A stretch of 64,000 bases of DNA from Sphaerulina vaccinii (GCA_022570795.1 JAKUDP010000001.1:186001-250000); one strand, 5' to 3'; numbered from the stretch's first letter, positions 1 to 11,028 are shown. The notes: generated by a model not told the origin, from the sequence alone. Numbers and translations: made by a program.

Positions 1-1701
1 ATTGAAGAGCTCAGAAAGCTAAGCCCTCGGCACCGGCACGAGAGGGTGGCCTTGTGGCGCTGACGACAACGTGCCCAGCCCTGCTTTGTCATTCGCGATT
101 TCAGACGATTCTCACGATGTTTTGCACAAGTCGAATGGCTATGCTAGCACAACGCTCACTTCGACGCGCTGGACGCTCCATCTGGACGCCCTGACTGCTG
201 CCACCGGCGGGATCATGCTACGTTCCAGTACTGGCCACTAGGACGGGACATGCCACTTGCTCAACGCGTTGCTTGCACGAACCACGCGACGTGAGCGGCC
301 TCTCATCTCGACACCGACCTCGAGGCAAAATCCAGGCGCATACTGTATGTTTCGGATGCTCTGCTCTCCTGCCTCGTATCATACCGAACTGTGGCCTGTC
401 AGCCAGGTGGCCTGCATTCCTGATAACCTGCGATCTCGATGGCTAGGGTGGACGTCAGCTCCGCTCGCTGGACGCTGTCAATGGTATGTGCGCCTTTGAC
501 AAATCGAGCTAATGAGCATGCTAGGATACAAGCAGAACTGCTCAAGATGCAGGTACACGATCGCCGAGGCTCTGTAGAATTGAAGCTGGCCACTGCGTGC
601 TGTCTTCAGCTCATGGGTGCTTCCTGTCAAAGAAGAGAGCTTGACCTCTACTACCATATCTCGATCATCGCTCTCTCCTCTAAGGCTTCTCTGCAGAACA
701 TATTCGCCTTCGCGCTCGGCGAGTGGAGATGTGAGCACCCGACAAGCGACCTGGCGTAGATGCGACTCCGAGAGGAGAGCACTGCTTGGCACATTATTCA
801 GCCTGGTCGATATCCATGGCATCTCCACAAAGTCTATCAGGCGAACGTGAAAGACATGAAACAGCTTCAGTCGCTGTGACGCCAGAGCGGCTGTCTGCTT
901 CTCAAACTGCGTTCTGCAGAATGACGAGCTGACAGCTGCCAAGCTGCGCTACGATTGATCAGAAGACATGACTCTCGTGTTCTGGCCTGTCTATATCGCC
1001 TTGTGTTATACGGAAGGATGCGGCTGATCACAAGCAAGCCCTAATGCTGTCCAGCAGATCCGTTTCAGACAAATTGAAGTTCAAACTCACCGTCTTCTGG
1101 AAGTCAGAATTGCTCTCATCATCATTCGACACGGTCCTCAAGGTACCAAAGCATATCAGACTATATCAGCACCGGATCCCTGCTGCAACCAGGCGATTGC
1201 ACAGAACCGAACCCTTGGCAGCCCGATAGCGACCATGTATTGCTGCATTGAGACCCTCTGTCTACCAGGACATGCTTGCATGACCCCAATGCATACTTCG
1301 AGCAAACGTAGGTTCACCAGTGTCGATTTCAAATACTTCCCAGACCCTGTCTTGACGATATGGCACAATGACGGTCTGGCATCTTCCAAGGCTCAAAGCA
1401 AGATACAGTTGTGAGCAGAACGCAACCTTTGATATCAGTTCATTAGATTGACAACTGGCTCAGGCTGCTCATCTAGACAAGCGTAAAGCATTGTCCCTCG
1501 CTTCTTCACCTTTGTTCTGCTGAATGAGCAAGAGTTCCACTACCTGCGAAGTATCGCAACAAAATCAAGGCATTCCGTTACGACAGTGTTTGCGTAGCCC
1601 GATCACAAACATTCAAGGCTTTGCGGACTGCTATCTCCGTACACTTTGACTAGCTTCCGCACCGACTACTCCGAAGCCTCGCATGCGTGGTCAACAGCAA
1701 G
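1..1701. other. No supported gene (left edge)
   Basis: Short open frames occur on both strands but none exceeds about 155 codons, none has family-like sequence, and the longest (minus strand near 478-942) overlaps plus-strand frames of similar quality. I see no tRNA, no tRNA-like unit of the kind found elsewhere in the window, and no clear repeat. The last 200 bases may contain an undetected 5' exon of the Q/N-rich gene that follows. A short frame at 1524-1650 contains two Cys and a hydrophilic stretch, but I could not join it in phase to the next exon. Confidence 0.5.
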
Positions 1702-3563
1702 ATGGAGTTACGGCAAAGACAAGAAGACCGGAACCAGCAGCAGGGGCAAACCAATTCGAATAACAACAACAATCAGAACTCCAACACTCAGCAGCAAGGC
1801 CAGAACACTCAACAAGGGCAGCAGCAGAACAATAATAACCAGAACTCGAATCAGCAGCAGCAGCAAGGCCAGAACACTCAACAAGGGCAGCAGCAGCAGC
1901 AGAACGGGCAAAACAATCAGCAGAATACCAACCAACAACAAGGCCAGCAGCAGAACGGTCAGAACAACCAGCAGCAGCAGAACGGTCGACAAAATAATCA
2001 GCAGCAAGGTCAGAACAATCAACAACAACAAGGCCAGAACAACAACAACCAACAAGGCCAGAATGGCCAGAACAACCAGCAGCAAAATGGCCAGAATGGC
2101 CAACAGCAGCAAGGTCAGAACAACAATAACCAACAACAAGGCCAGAATGGTCAACAGCAGCAAGGTCAAAACAATAATAACCAACAGCAAGGCCAGAACA
2201 ATGACAATCGGCAAGGCCAGAATGGCCAGCAGCAAAACGGCCAGAGTGGTCAACAGCAGCAGGGTCAAAATGGTCAACAACAGCAGGGTCAAAATGGCCA
2301 GCAGCAGAATGGCCAGAACGGCCAGAATAGTAATCAGCAGCAGGGGCAAGGGCAAGGCAATCAGAACGATCGAGGAAATCAAGGCCAGCAGAATGGAAAC
2401 AATAATGGCAACAATCAGAATGGATCAGATCGGAACAACGATAACAACAACGACCGTGGCGGCAATAACAACCAGAACTCGCAACAACAAGACTCGCGAC
2501 AATATGATAACAACGGAGGCGGGATAGGCGACGGCGGACGTGTCGGCATCATTGCTGGGAGTGCCGCAGGTAAGTCGTGCATGTCACTATATATTGCCTG
2601 CCACTAATCGATACAGGCGCTGTCCTTATACTCGCAGTACTAGCATTCATATGGTGGCGAAGACGGCGTGGCGCGACTTACGCAGATATCGTGCGCTTCC
2701 GAAAGCATACCTCTAGCGTCATACTCGAGCAGGATGATGAAGGTAATGTTGCAGTGACGCCAATCCATCGCAACGATCGCTACTCCGTGCATACATCGGA
2801 GCCAGAATCATTGAAACACGCCTCACCGCCACCTCCAATGGCCGAAATGTCACAACATCGAGGCTCAGTCGCCGAAAACAATCTATGGAAGTCTGCAAAT
2901 CCGCCCCTACCTTCGCCAGAGGAGAAGGCTTGGCCGTTGCCCTTACCAGACAATCCGCCTGCTGTGGCCGTGAAGAAGTCATCACCTAGGCCCGACGAAG
3001 CACCTCGATATCAGCTCAGCAGAAGCAAGAGCGGAAGCGGCCTCGTTCGACAGAAGACCAATGGAACCTCTACTAGTGACGACGATGAAAAGCTCAAAGG
3101 CCCAGACTCTCCTGAGGACTCCCAAGGTGGCGGACGCTGGTCCTGGACGAACTCTCAAGCCCCAAGCACTCCTCGAGCCGAAGCACCAAATGCAAGAGCA
3201 TCTCTTACAAGCTTGACAGCACGCCGCTTCTCCAACTTGATGAGGAGTCAGTCCCGGGAAAGAGAGGAGAAGCTCAAAGGCGCTAGTGTCCCGAAGCCTT
3301 TACTAAAGAACCATGCTACCACTCCTGTTCTTGCGCCGCCGAATGTCGGGAGAAAGGTCAGCAAGAAGAACAGACGTCCTGGTCACGGGAGAGTAGGGAG
3401 TCTCTCGATGATCTTCAAGCCTGGCGGATCCGGAAACAACAGTCCCCAAGCACTGTCGCCTGTCTCACCGGAGGCGAAGTTCGAGGACAGCAGGATGAGT
3501 GATAGTACGGCGACAACGATATCGCCTGTCATCGAGACGGCTACTCAATATCGTCTTAGGTGA
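1702..3563 (+). CDS. Q/N-rich single-pass membrane protein
   Basis: Two exons, 1702-2569 and 2617-3563, joined over a 47-nt intron (GTAAGT donor, CTAAT branch-like site, ACAG acceptor), give about 604 residues. Residues 10-270 are almost entirely Gln, Asn and Gly in QQQGQN-type repeats. Then come a Gly-rich linker and one hydrophobic segment (IIAGSAAGAVLILAVLAFIWW) that the intron splits. An RRRR stop-transfer signal and a cytoplasmic tail of about 300 residues rich in Ser, Pro and basic residues follow. The join restores the membrane segment exactly, which supports the splice sites. This layout resembles fungal single-pass wall-sensor or CFEM/WSC-like proteins, but I see no Cys-rich ectodomain and no signal peptide. 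An in-frame stop at 1651 bars simple extension, so an upstream exon with the signal peptide may be missing. Function unknown. The Q/N tract could be prion-like or a flexible extracellular spacer. Confidence 0.72.
1770..2470 (+). repeat. CAA/CAG/GGCCAG minisatellite encoding the Q/N tract
   Basis: A degenerate tandem repeat built from CAACAG, CAAGG and CCAGAAYGGYC blocks runs for about 700 bases inside the first exon. Codon-level shuffling (CAA/CAG, AAC/AAT, GGT/GGC) shows that the protein repeat, not the DNA alone, is retained. Such tracts usually vary in length between strains. Confidence 0.8.
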
Positions 3564-3890
3564 TGACAATAGAGACGCAGGCGTCAGAACACATCGATAA
3601 CACTACCGGTCTTTACTACTCTATGATACCCCCAACTCTCCCTCAAGGATTCTTTCAGCGTTCAGGCGGGTTCTGCTTGGCGCTTCGTCGGCTTGAAGAG
3701 GATGATGGCCCAGAGCGACTCTTGTATACTACTTCCATGACAAAGTTGGAAGCACTCGCTCGCTATGTAACAGTAATAAGATTTCATGTTGTCCATGTCC
3801 ATGTCATCCATTCTGATCACATGTCATCACAAGACTGTCTCGCGCGCTAAAGTCATGGAGGTATATGTTATTGTTCTGACTGTCACCTTT

Positions 3891-4031
3891 CAACAGTCGC
3901 CCGTGGTCTAGTGGAATGATCAGTAAATCGTTAGCATTGCTAATGTTCGACAAGTCTAACAAGGTACATAACTCGAGATTGTTCGATCTCGTTTCGTGCC
4001 ATTCCCATCTGTAAGCATAGGACGATTTTTT
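3891..4031 (+). ncRNA. tRNA-like pol III unit 1 (class I)
   Basis: The 5' strand CAACAGTCGCCC starts at 3891, an 11-nt A box TGGTCTAGTGG lies at 3904-3914, and the conserved stem-loop TTAGC-att-GCTAA is at 3931-3943. GTTCGA follows as a B-box-like element. A second, unit-specific hairpin CGAGAT-tgttcg-ATCTCG occupies about 3972-3989. The 3' strand GGACGA pairs imperfectly with the 5' strand and runs straight into six T (4026-4031). GTATATGTTA at 3861-3870 is the TATA-like element, about 28 bp upstream. Predicted RNA 141 nt. Confidence 0.7.
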
Positions 4032-4099
4032 GCGCCTTACTTTTGCCAAGCTCCTGACACTAACAGCAGCTTACATAGTGTGTTCTCTTTTGGGCACTT

Positions 4100-4196
4100 C
4101 AACAGTCGTCACAAGTCTAATAGTATCACTCGCAAGACATTGGCATAGCCACTGCTGGATCAGGCAGGCACGATATTCGAGGAAGTAGGTCATTTT
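4100..4196 (+). ncRNA. tRNA-like pol III unit 2 (degenerate or short)
   Basis: CAACAGTCGTC at 4100 and an A-box-like AAGTCTAATAG are followed by the stem-loop TGGC-ata-GCCA (4141-4151). In this stem both strands differ from the other copies yet still pair. The T run is at 4193-4196 in GGTCATTTTGC, and TTACATAG at 4071 is the TATA-like element. At 97 nt it is the shortest copy, and its terminal helix is weak, so it may be decaying. Its start is 209 bp after that of unit 1. Confidence 0.45.
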
Positions 4197-4573
4197 GCTC
4201 CAGTCGATGTCTGCACTAGTTGCCTACACGTTTCCTATCTGACAAGCACAACCGGAACGTTATGATAATAACAATAATAAGTACAATTCAAACAAAGCCA
4301 CTGCTCCAAGCGAATGTGCTGTGCGGGCTGCCTACTACTCGCAACCAAATGGGTATCTCCGAAGACATCTTTCCGCCTGACCTCAACAGTTGTTCCTCCT
4401 AGTCGATGCATGTAAAATGATGTACAGTCCAGTGACAAGTTCGCTCCATCCAGTACCCGTATGAAGAAAGCGCTCAATCGTTGATGATAGGTCCAAATGA
4501 TATGTATGCCGACTAAGAATGTATGTGAGAAGTCGTTGCGGCGTTATCGTTTTAGACGTTGTGCTGATCAAGA

Positions 4574-5275
4574 TCACTTCCTTCCATCGAACAGCTTCCA
4601 GGCAACTTGTTGAGCAGTCTCGACATCATTGGTGCGACACTTCATGACTGTCTCGAAAGCTGAGTTGTCAGGCCACCAGCTGCCTTCAGAGTTGCCGCAT
4701 TGGATCAAGGCGACAGGATGCTTGAGTGGTCGTGAACCCATGCTCTCCTTCAAGGCATCGTTTGCGTTCTCGGCAAACTCAATCTGATCGCCAAGGCTTT
4801 CGGTCTTGTGCTGTTGTGGCTCACAAATGACAACGACAACAGCATCCGCCTGACTGAGGAAGGCATCGTGTGTATCAGTGAAGCCGATCTTTGGGTGGAA
4901 TGGCACGTGCCGAATGCGCTTGTGATAGCGGCTGAGAGCACGACCAAGGATCTCGAAAGGGTCTGTGTTGTTCGATGTGCTGTTCTTATTGGTTGCCTTA
5001 GCCGCAATCACAGGCGTGAAGAGTACAATCGTTCCTGAGCTCGATAGGGTAGCCAAGCTTTTCTCTGCTGCTGAGGAACGAGCCATTGTGCACCGGTCGA
5101 TCGACGTGACCTCGTTGATGACAGATGATATAGAGATTTGAGATGCTGTGTTCCCGGAAGAGGCTGAAGGTATATCTTGAAGCCAGGTCCTTACTGCGAG
5201 GTGCTTGTTCTTGGAGTAAGCTGAGGAGGCTTGAGTCTGCATTTTGAATGTAGATGAGAGCGTCGATCGAGGCAT
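4574..5275 (-). CDS. Hypothetical protein, 233 aa
   Basis: A single uninterrupted frame of 233 residues. The N-terminal 60 residues are polar and Ser/Thr-rich. The middle has two compact hydrophobic strands (GTIVLFTPVI and DAVVVVICEP) separated by a basic, His-rich segment (RYHKRIRHVPFHPKIGF). The C-terminus has a WWPD motif and the pattern CRTNDVETAQQVAWKLF. No signal peptide or membrane helix is clear. The alternating beta-like strands suggest a small alpha/beta fold, but I do not recognise a family. Frame length and the absence of a competing plus-strand frame of similar size support a real gene. An upstream intron cannot be excluded. Confidence 0.62.
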   Translation of the reverse strand: MPRSTLSSTFKMQTQASSAYSKNKHLAVRTWLQDIPSASSGNTASQISISSVINEVTSIDRCTMARSSAAEKSLATLSSSGTIVLFTPVIAAKATNKNSTSNNTDPFEILGRALSRYHKRIRHVPFHPKIGFTDTHDAFLSQADAVVVVICEPQQHKTESLGDQIEFAENANDALKESMGSRPLKHPVALIQCGNSEGSWWPDNSAFETVMKCRTNDVETAQQVAWKLFDGRK

Positions 5276-6607
5276 ATGTATGTCTCTCTCGCTAGTCCTG
5301 ACGTTCGTACCGGGGAGTAGTATCGAGAAGCCGATCTCTGCGCGATCATGGGCAATGCCTTAGTCCTCCAACAGCCGGCAGTATGCGCTGGTTCCTGGGT
5401 GTCACCGCAAGACGTGTATGCTACCCTTTAGGTGTTCTGCAGCAGTGAACGATGAGCTAGGAGACGGAACAGCAGGATTGTCCGAAGTCTCGAGCCGCAT
5501 GAACAACCAGTGAGGTGCCAGAGCAGGCGTGCGTTGAGTCAATGAACCTGGGCGCGATTGTTCTCTGCCCTGTTAGCCGCACTTTGCTGTAGCTAGCGTA
5601 GTAATGTGTGTGCTATGAAGTGACACAGTTGTGTTAGAAGCAGCAGGGTTCGCTTAACAATAAAAATGATCTGAGAATGAATGGAGAATGGTTGGTTGTA
5701 CTGCAGTAAGTAGTACAATTATATTGGCTGAGAGCGGATCCAGAGCGTGACAGGCAGGGGCGTGCTATGCGTAGAGCTGGCTAGCATGTGCATGAGAGAC
5801 ATTGTCGACGGGGTTTCTCAGCTATGCGACGCCAACATGCGTAGGGAGTGTCGCACACAGGAGATGGTCCACGAGAAGCTGACGGAGCAGCCATCCGCCG
5901 GCGATGGATGTAGGTAGCCTCGAGAACGCCAGAACGAAGCCGTTGGCTCGAGCAGCTCCTAGCCTGGCCGGCAGTTGATTTCATGCTGGTAGACGAGCGG
6001 CAATCTACAGCAGCAAGGTCCATTATTACGCACAGAAGCCGTTTGTAAGGCGAGTTGCCGCAGACGGCCGCTGTAGCATAGGCCGCTAGGCTCGTAGGCT
6101 CGTGTGACAGTGATAGACTGCGCATTGCGGATCTTCTGCTGCAGCTCTAAGATGTCGACCATTAGCAGGAAATGTACGTTGTTACACAACATCTGCTCGC
6201 GCGCGTCATTCGCACAGAACGACAGCGCCAATGTTTCGCCGGTCTCCATACTTAAGCCTGCGGCGTCGGGTGACCGGTGCTCAGGAGACATGGATACCGG
6301 TAGGCGACGTTCCTCAATGGGCTTGTCGTCCGTCTTGTTGTGATCGTCAAATTCTCGTTGTGGGAGTGAGGTTGACAGTTGAGGAGTGCGATCTAAAAGT
6401 GGACGTGGCAAGAGCGTCCGAGCGCCTTCCGTCCCGTCTCTCATTGGTCATCGCACTTTGATTACACAACTTTCGAGACACCACGTCTTAGAAGCTGTAG
6501 CACGTCGACGTCGTTAATGAAGCCTCACTCCCACCTCGGACTCGTAGAGCTGCGCCATCATCTGCAACGACCAGCGGAGCTACTCCACTTCCACGCAGAG
6601 AGGGGAC
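5276..6607. other. Intergenic, mostly empty
   Basis: This is the upstream region of the unknown minus-strand gene and of the CRT10-like gene. Apart from the doubtful minus frame at 5959-6444 I see no gene, RNA or repeat. Confidence 0.5.
5959..6444 (-). CDS. Doubtful hypothetical protein, 161 aa
   Basis: A 161-codon frame whose middle (METGETLALSFCAND, then MLCNNVHFLLMVDILELQQKI) has balanced, protein-like composition with an amphipathic helix. Both ends are low quality (Arg/Pro-rich N-terminus, Cys-rich C-terminus). It is divergent from the CRT10-like gene, with about 160 bp between starts. It may be one exon of a small gene, or chance. No family recognised. Confidence 0.3.
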   Translation of the reverse strand: MRDGTEGARTLLPRPLLDRTPQLSTSLPQREFDDHNKTDDKPIEERRLPVSMSPEHRSPDAAGLSMETGETLALSFCANDAREQMLCNNVHFLLMVDILELQQKIRNAQSITVTRAYEPSGLCYSGRLRQLALQTASVRNNGPCCCRLPLVYQHEINCRPG

Positions 6608-8693
6608 ATGGGCAAGCGCGGCTTCGAAGAGGCGATAGCAGCTTCGACAGGGTATCAAGACTTCGAAGGCCGTTTCGGCAAACGACAACGAAGCAGTGAC
6701 TACGACGATTGTCCTCCGATCTCAGTCTGGCGATGCAACCTGGTATGTGCGACCAACGGATTCTATTACGACGCTGCGGACCTTAATTGCTGAAAGCGAC
6801 CTTCAGACGGCACTTTCTCAAAGTCATAATGTCTACTTCGTCGCGTACAGCGACAACATCTATGTCTACGTGCCACAATATCCTACACAGCAACTCCCGC
6901 AGACGCCTGCATTGATTGTTCCATCGCAGCCGTCAAGCCCCGGATTGAAAGGCACAGTCGATCCGCGCCACCCACACTCCATCAACTCTCTCGTTGTGGA
7001 ACGTCTCGGCAATGAAGAGGTCGTTGCTACAGTGCGAGATGACGGAGACGTTTCACTATGGCTCGTGCGACACATCATGCATTCCATCGAAAGGCGAACT
7101 GCAGATGGCAGCACCTTGAGTCCTCTAGCAGATGAGATCAAGCCCATATTCCAAGAAAGTGTAGGCCAATCGGCGTGGGGGCTGGCAATTCACTCTGAAG
7201 CGCGGATACTGGCCGTGTCCGCGAACACTCACAACATAACAGTCTTTAGATTTGGCTTGGCGAGAGAAGATAGTGATGACGATACTGCTTCCGATGATGG
7301 GACCTCAACACAGCACCGAGCCATGGACGTCACTCACAGCATCATCAATGGATCTTCCAACATTCCACACATTGCATTCTGCAACACCGGTGACGACCCT
7401 CAAGGCCAGTGGCTCTTGACAACGGACATTGGTGGCAACTGTCGAGCCATGAACCTTGATGCCATGCAAACGAACCAGACATTCCGCTTTGGGCCCGTCA
7501 CCAATTACCTTGATACCCACGATCGTTTCAACAGCGGCTGGGGCATCTTCTTCCTAGACAGGAGGTCGTTCATACCGGAAAGCAGCATGAGTGCTGCAGT
7601 TGGCCTTGAGAGAGGTGAACGATTGCCAGGTCTGGAGAACGACCCGACAGTCTGGGATATTTCGGAGACGGCGTCCAACGTTCCACATTGTGCAGCTAGA
7701 TTCTCTGCAACGAGTGGCCAGAGAAGCCGCGAGAGGCGTTCCACGTCTGTTGCGAGTCCTGGAAGCAGTTCGCAGCTCGAGCGGGAGGCTGCAAGCTCTC
7801 CAGAGAATGCAACGCCATCGGAACCCGATAGTACAATGATTGATGGTGCAAGCGATAGTCCTAGCCAGGAGCTTGATGAAGAGTCTGGAGATTCGGAAGA
7901 CTCTGACTACATGGCCGAGTTCGAGTTCGAAGACGAAGGTAAGCATCTGCTCGACCCAGTCTTGATGGCTGAAGCGATGAGTCTAGAGCCAGACCTCCTG
8001 AAGCAGGTATATCGACCCACGAGATACTTGGATCTAACTTGGACTATAGGCACTGAAGATACCACCTCATTCAGCAACATCTACGGCGGACGCAGGATCT
8101 ACGGCAACACACCACGAGCCGCGTTTCCGCAACACAGCATCTGTAACCTGCCGTGTCCTATCCTCCACGCCAGCGTACGAAACGTCTACCTCTTGCAGCC
8201 ACCGAACAAAGACAAGCCGTTCTCACCGCCTACCATAGGCTTCACCAACGCGCTTCAGCAGCTCGTTCCCGGAAACCATGCTTGGCTGAATGCGTTCGAA
8301 CGCCTAAACATGCATATTTACATCCCTGCCATCGGAATCGTCGTCCTTGCATCACAGAAAGGCCGTGCTATGGTTCTGGCGCTGACCAAGCTCCCAAAGC
8401 GGACACGAACGACCGAGGAGAGTCGACCCGAGAAGCAGAAGCAGTCCATCTACGCTATGCGCATCGAGCACATACTACCTTTCGATGATCAAGAACAGCA
8501 AATGCAGAGACCGTTTCAGCCTCTTCATGGTATCGCAGCATCTCCGATCCAGCAAGGAAGTACGCTTCCACCAGAAGACCAGTGTCGCTGGCGGTTGATG
8601 CTGATGTATGCTGATCATTCGATTCTGAGCTATGAGATCAGTAGAAGACGGTCTCGCGACTCCGGTGTGGATATTGGAAGCGTTCTAGTATGA
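6608..8693 (+). CDS. CRT10-domain WD40-like protein
   Basis: Exons 6608-6742 and 6807-8693, joined across a 64-nt intron (GTATGT donor, TTCAG acceptor), give 673 residues. The join produces RCNL-TALSQSHNVYFVAY, the pattern I expect at the start of the CRT10 family (Pfam PF08728), and removes a frame with no ATG. After it come YSDNIYVY, a segment HPHSINSLVVERLGNEEVVA, DDGDVSLW, and SAWGLAIHSEARILAVSANTHNITVF, which are beta-propeller-like blades of this family. Residues near 340-420 are an acidic low-complexity insert; a conserved-looking tail (YLDLTWTIGTEDTTSFSNIY) follows. Budding-yeast Crt10 was reported to influence transcription of ribonucleotide reductase genes; whether that holds here is inference. 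Two intron-like stretches near 7940-8050 were read as coding because the frame stays family-like. Confidence 0.82.
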
Positions 8694-9543
8694 ACGGCAT
8701 ATGGCCGCTTCACCGCACGCACTTGATTGGCAACGATCTCTGGAGCACCGCTAGTATTGCTCGACGTCGGTACTCGTGATGCTGAACAGAGTTTGCTTGG
8801 CAGCGGCAATGCAGTGCGGTGCGACACAGTTCTGCAACTGTAAGTTCGAACTCAATGCTTCTCCGGTCTTGTTGCTTCTTCTTTCCACGTTAGCAATGTT
8901 TACGCTCACTACAGGTTGCGATCCACGAGGCGCAATATCCACGACGAGTATCAGGATGCTCTCGTGTTGTACAGCGCAGCGAAATGTTTGCTGTTGAAGT
9001 CCACGAACTCAGCAGCATATGAGAGATCGTCCGAGCTTGACACCTGAGCCGCCGCACTGCCGCACTTCGAGAAGCTTTTCGAGGCACAGTTATGCGCTCC
9101 TTCAGCTGTGCATTCGCTTCGCCCTCTGGTCCTATATGCACAGGCTACCAACCTTTGCCTCGTCATCTGACCCATTGGTATACTGGGACCACGCACATTG
9201 AGGCTAGTTTGATCTGCAGCTGTCACTTGAGCATAGCAAGATCTGCGATTCTCGAGGATGCTACTCGCAGGCTTCGCGCCACACTACTTGGTATGCAACG
9301 ACACCATGCTAGTGAATACTACTGTACTTTCAATATGCTTGGCGAAGGATTTGCTCCCAACTTTGGCAGCTTCTGTGCGCATGAACTTAGTGTCCCAGCC
9401 ATTGGCTCCTCGCTGAAGAAGAAGTATATAAAATCTCCGCGCTCCCGGCATATATTGCAGTGTGGCTCTGGTGATCACTTGGGCCCATCCACAAAGCGTT
9501 CATCTCAGCCTTTCGTCGTAGACGTCTATCAAACACCTCCAAC
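8694..9543. other. Intergenic, nothing recognised
   Basis: Frames up to about 200 codons overlap on both strands without protein-like composition. The region just before 9544 contains a TATATAAAA-type element (TATATAAAAT near 9425) that could serve the next gene. Confidence 0.5.
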
Positions 9544-10329
9544 ATGTTCGGACCGTACTTCCTTCTCGTCACGGTTGGCATGCTATCTGGCACCAGTTTT
9601 GCACAGTATGAGTGAGTATACCCCCCCTTGTCGGTCAACCTCTATGCTCATCCGAATCTCAGTTCATCCAAGCTGCCAACACTGCAAGACCCGACTCTGA
9701 ACAATACAATCATGAACATAACGTTCTCGACACCCAGGTCTTCGAACTGTGGACGATCTTCCGCAGAGCAGAACGAATCAGCCACTATCATGATCTACTC
9801 AGTCGAAATTTCTGGAAAAGACTGCCTAGATCTGGACTATGTCTTCACACACCCAAACGTCACATATGCATTTCCAGAAACCAGCAGCCCCAACCAGACC
9901 TTCTTCAACGGCATGAGATACTCCGTGATGACAACTCCATCTGGTGGCAGGTCTCCGGACGACTCCTTCAATAACTATAGCCAAGTCTTCTACACTCAAC
10001 GACGCTACGATCTGAGCCAGCTGCAAGACGATCCTTCACGGTACGGCCTCCTTACATTACGTGCCTATGCCAACAAAGGATGTCCTGGAAACGCACTCGA
10101 TACGAGTGGCGGACTCTGGTATTCATGGGACTGCCAAGATGAAAAAGGTGTCTGCGGTAGAGTTCCATTCGGTATCAAGAGCATTCAGATCAGCGGTAAT
10201 TCTCACGTGAATCAGACTGTGTGTCATACTGGTGTGAAGTATAATGCTGGTTCGAGTGTGGTGAGAGATTTGAGGATAGTGGGGTTTGCGTTATTGATTG
10301 GCGTGTTTGTATCGTCGTTGCTTTTGTGA
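9544..10329 (+). CDS. Secreted, probably GPI-anchored glycoprotein
   Basis: Exon 1 (9544-9611) and exon 2 (9663-10329) join over a 51-nt intron (GTGAGT donor, CTCAG acceptor) to give 244 residues. The N-terminus is a classic signal peptide: MFGPYFLLVTVGMLSG then TSFAQ. The mature part has many N-glycosylation sequons (NNT, NIT, NES, NVT, NQT, NYS), five Cys, and a WYSWDCQD motif. The C-terminus is hydrophobic (IVGFALLIGVFVSSLLL) after a short NAGSS spacer, as in GPI-anchor signals. It is likely an extracellular wall or membrane protein. Small secreted Cys-containing proteins in plant-associated fungi may be effectors, but nothing here proves this. Family not recognised. Confidence 0.8.
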
Positions 10330-10349
10330 AGTTTTTGTATTTGATCAGC

Positions 10350-10514
10350 AAAAGAGATCTTCGAATGGCGAAATGATCGCTCGTGTCTACGATATATACT
10401 GCGATTCTATGGCTTGAGAGCTACTAGAAACCTACCCACATCCATTTATGGTCGAGCGTTAGCATAGCTGACGACTTTCCGACTGTGCTAAACCGGCGAA
10501 GAACGACTGATCCT
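10350..10514 (-). ncRNA. tRNA-like pol III unit 3 (minus strand)
   Basis: Read on the minus strand: a head with CAGTCGTTC (from 10514), a perfect 12-nt A box TAGCACAGTCGG, AAAGTCGT, the stem-loop TCAGC-tat-GCTAA with one mismatch, then CGCTCGA as a B-box-like element. The 3' strand GAGCGATCATTT (near 10371-10380) can pair with the head. A T run lies slightly further on (10353-10350). The TATA-like element is poor. It is divergent from unit 4, with starts 83 bp apart. Confidence 0.52.
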
Positions 10515-10596
10515 GACAACTTCTCCCACTTAGCATTTGCTTATCTCAATGGGATCGAGTATGAGGGTTCACATACTTGTGGACCTCATAGCTCCT

Positions 10597-10747
10597 CAAC
10601 GGTCGTCCGTGGTCTAATGGTATGCTCAGTAAGTCGTTAGCGTAGCTAATGCTTATACAGGAAAGCCCTTAACAAGGTCGAATAAGTGTGTTTACTCCGT
10701 TCTTCCATGCGAGTGTATCTCGAAGCACTTACCTGGGCGATTGTTTT
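10597..10747 (+). ncRNA. tRNA-like pol III unit 4 (class I)
   Basis: The head CAACGGTCGTCC starts at 10597, with A box TGGTCTAATGG at 10610-10620, CAGTAAGTCG, stem-loop TTAGC-gta-GCTAA at 10637-10649, and GCTTATAC. A unit-specific long-range pair AAGTG/CACTT brackets the body. The 3' strand GGGCGATTG pairs with the head through G-U wobbles (AACGGTCGTCC against GGGCGATTGTT), then TTTT at 10744-10747. ACATACTTG at 10571 is the TATA-like element. Predicted RNA 151 nt. Confidence 0.72.
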
Positions 10748-10867
10748 GCCTCTTATCAGGCTAGCTTTTGCTAGGTGCTCTATATGGAGGAACAAGGCCC
10801 GAGCTTTTGAATTCTCAGTTCGATCAGCGATATGAAGGTACATGCACGCCTCGCATAACTCTCTCTT

Positions 10868-11028
10868 CAACAGTCGTCCACGGTCTAACGGTCAGTGCAG
10901 TAAGTCGTTGGCGTAGCTAATGCGTGATCAGGTGGATATCGGAGGACAAGTATTGAAGCCAGTAGACTTCGACACCCTTTCGTGTCCGAAGCGAATGGAG
11001 GCGATTGGTTTGCCTTCTCTTGCCTTTT
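10868..11028 (+). ncRNA. tRNA-like pol III unit 5 (class I)
   Basis: The head CAACAGTCGTCC starts at 10868, A box CGGTCTAACGG is at 10881-10891, then CAGTAAGTCG and stem-loop TTGGC-gta-GCTAA at 10908-10920 (G-U pair replaces A-U). A strong private hairpin CTTCGACAC...GTGTCCGAAG forms around 10970-10991. The 3' strand GGCGATTGG pairs with the head. Only three T follow directly, and the first TTTT is at 11025-11028. The start is 271 bp after that of unit 4. Confidence 0.66.

Larger units (their letters stand above)
3564..4573. other. Convergent intergenic space with two tRNA-like units
   Basis: This is gene-free space between two genes that end towards each other. It holds two plus-strand tRNA-like ncRNA units (3891-4031 and 4100-4196, described separately). 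Nothing else was recognised; open frames here are short and unconvincing. Confidence 0.6.

Noticed and set aside
478..942. 154-codon minus frame at the left edge
   Set aside because: Overlaps frames of equal quality on the other strand; no motif, no supporting splice signals.
1708..2382. 224-codon minus-strand frame, almost all Leu, Ile and Val
   Set aside because: It is the exact mirror of the Q/N repeat: CAG and AAC read backwards give CTG and GTT. Composition, not coding, explains it.
1646..2527. Plus-strand 293-codon Arg/Ser/Thr-rich frame
   Set aside because: A shifted reading of the same repeat; it does not lead into the membrane segment after splicing.
7938..8050. Two additional introns in the CRT10-like gene
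   Set aside because: GTAAGC and GTATAT donors with a CTAAC...CTATAG end exist, but the through-read protein keeps family-like sequence (KQVYRPTRYLDLTWTIG).
9092..9700. 202-codon plus frame
   Set aside because: Runs through the promoter and first intron of the secreted-protein gene in another frame; signal peptide and splice sites favour the 9544 start.
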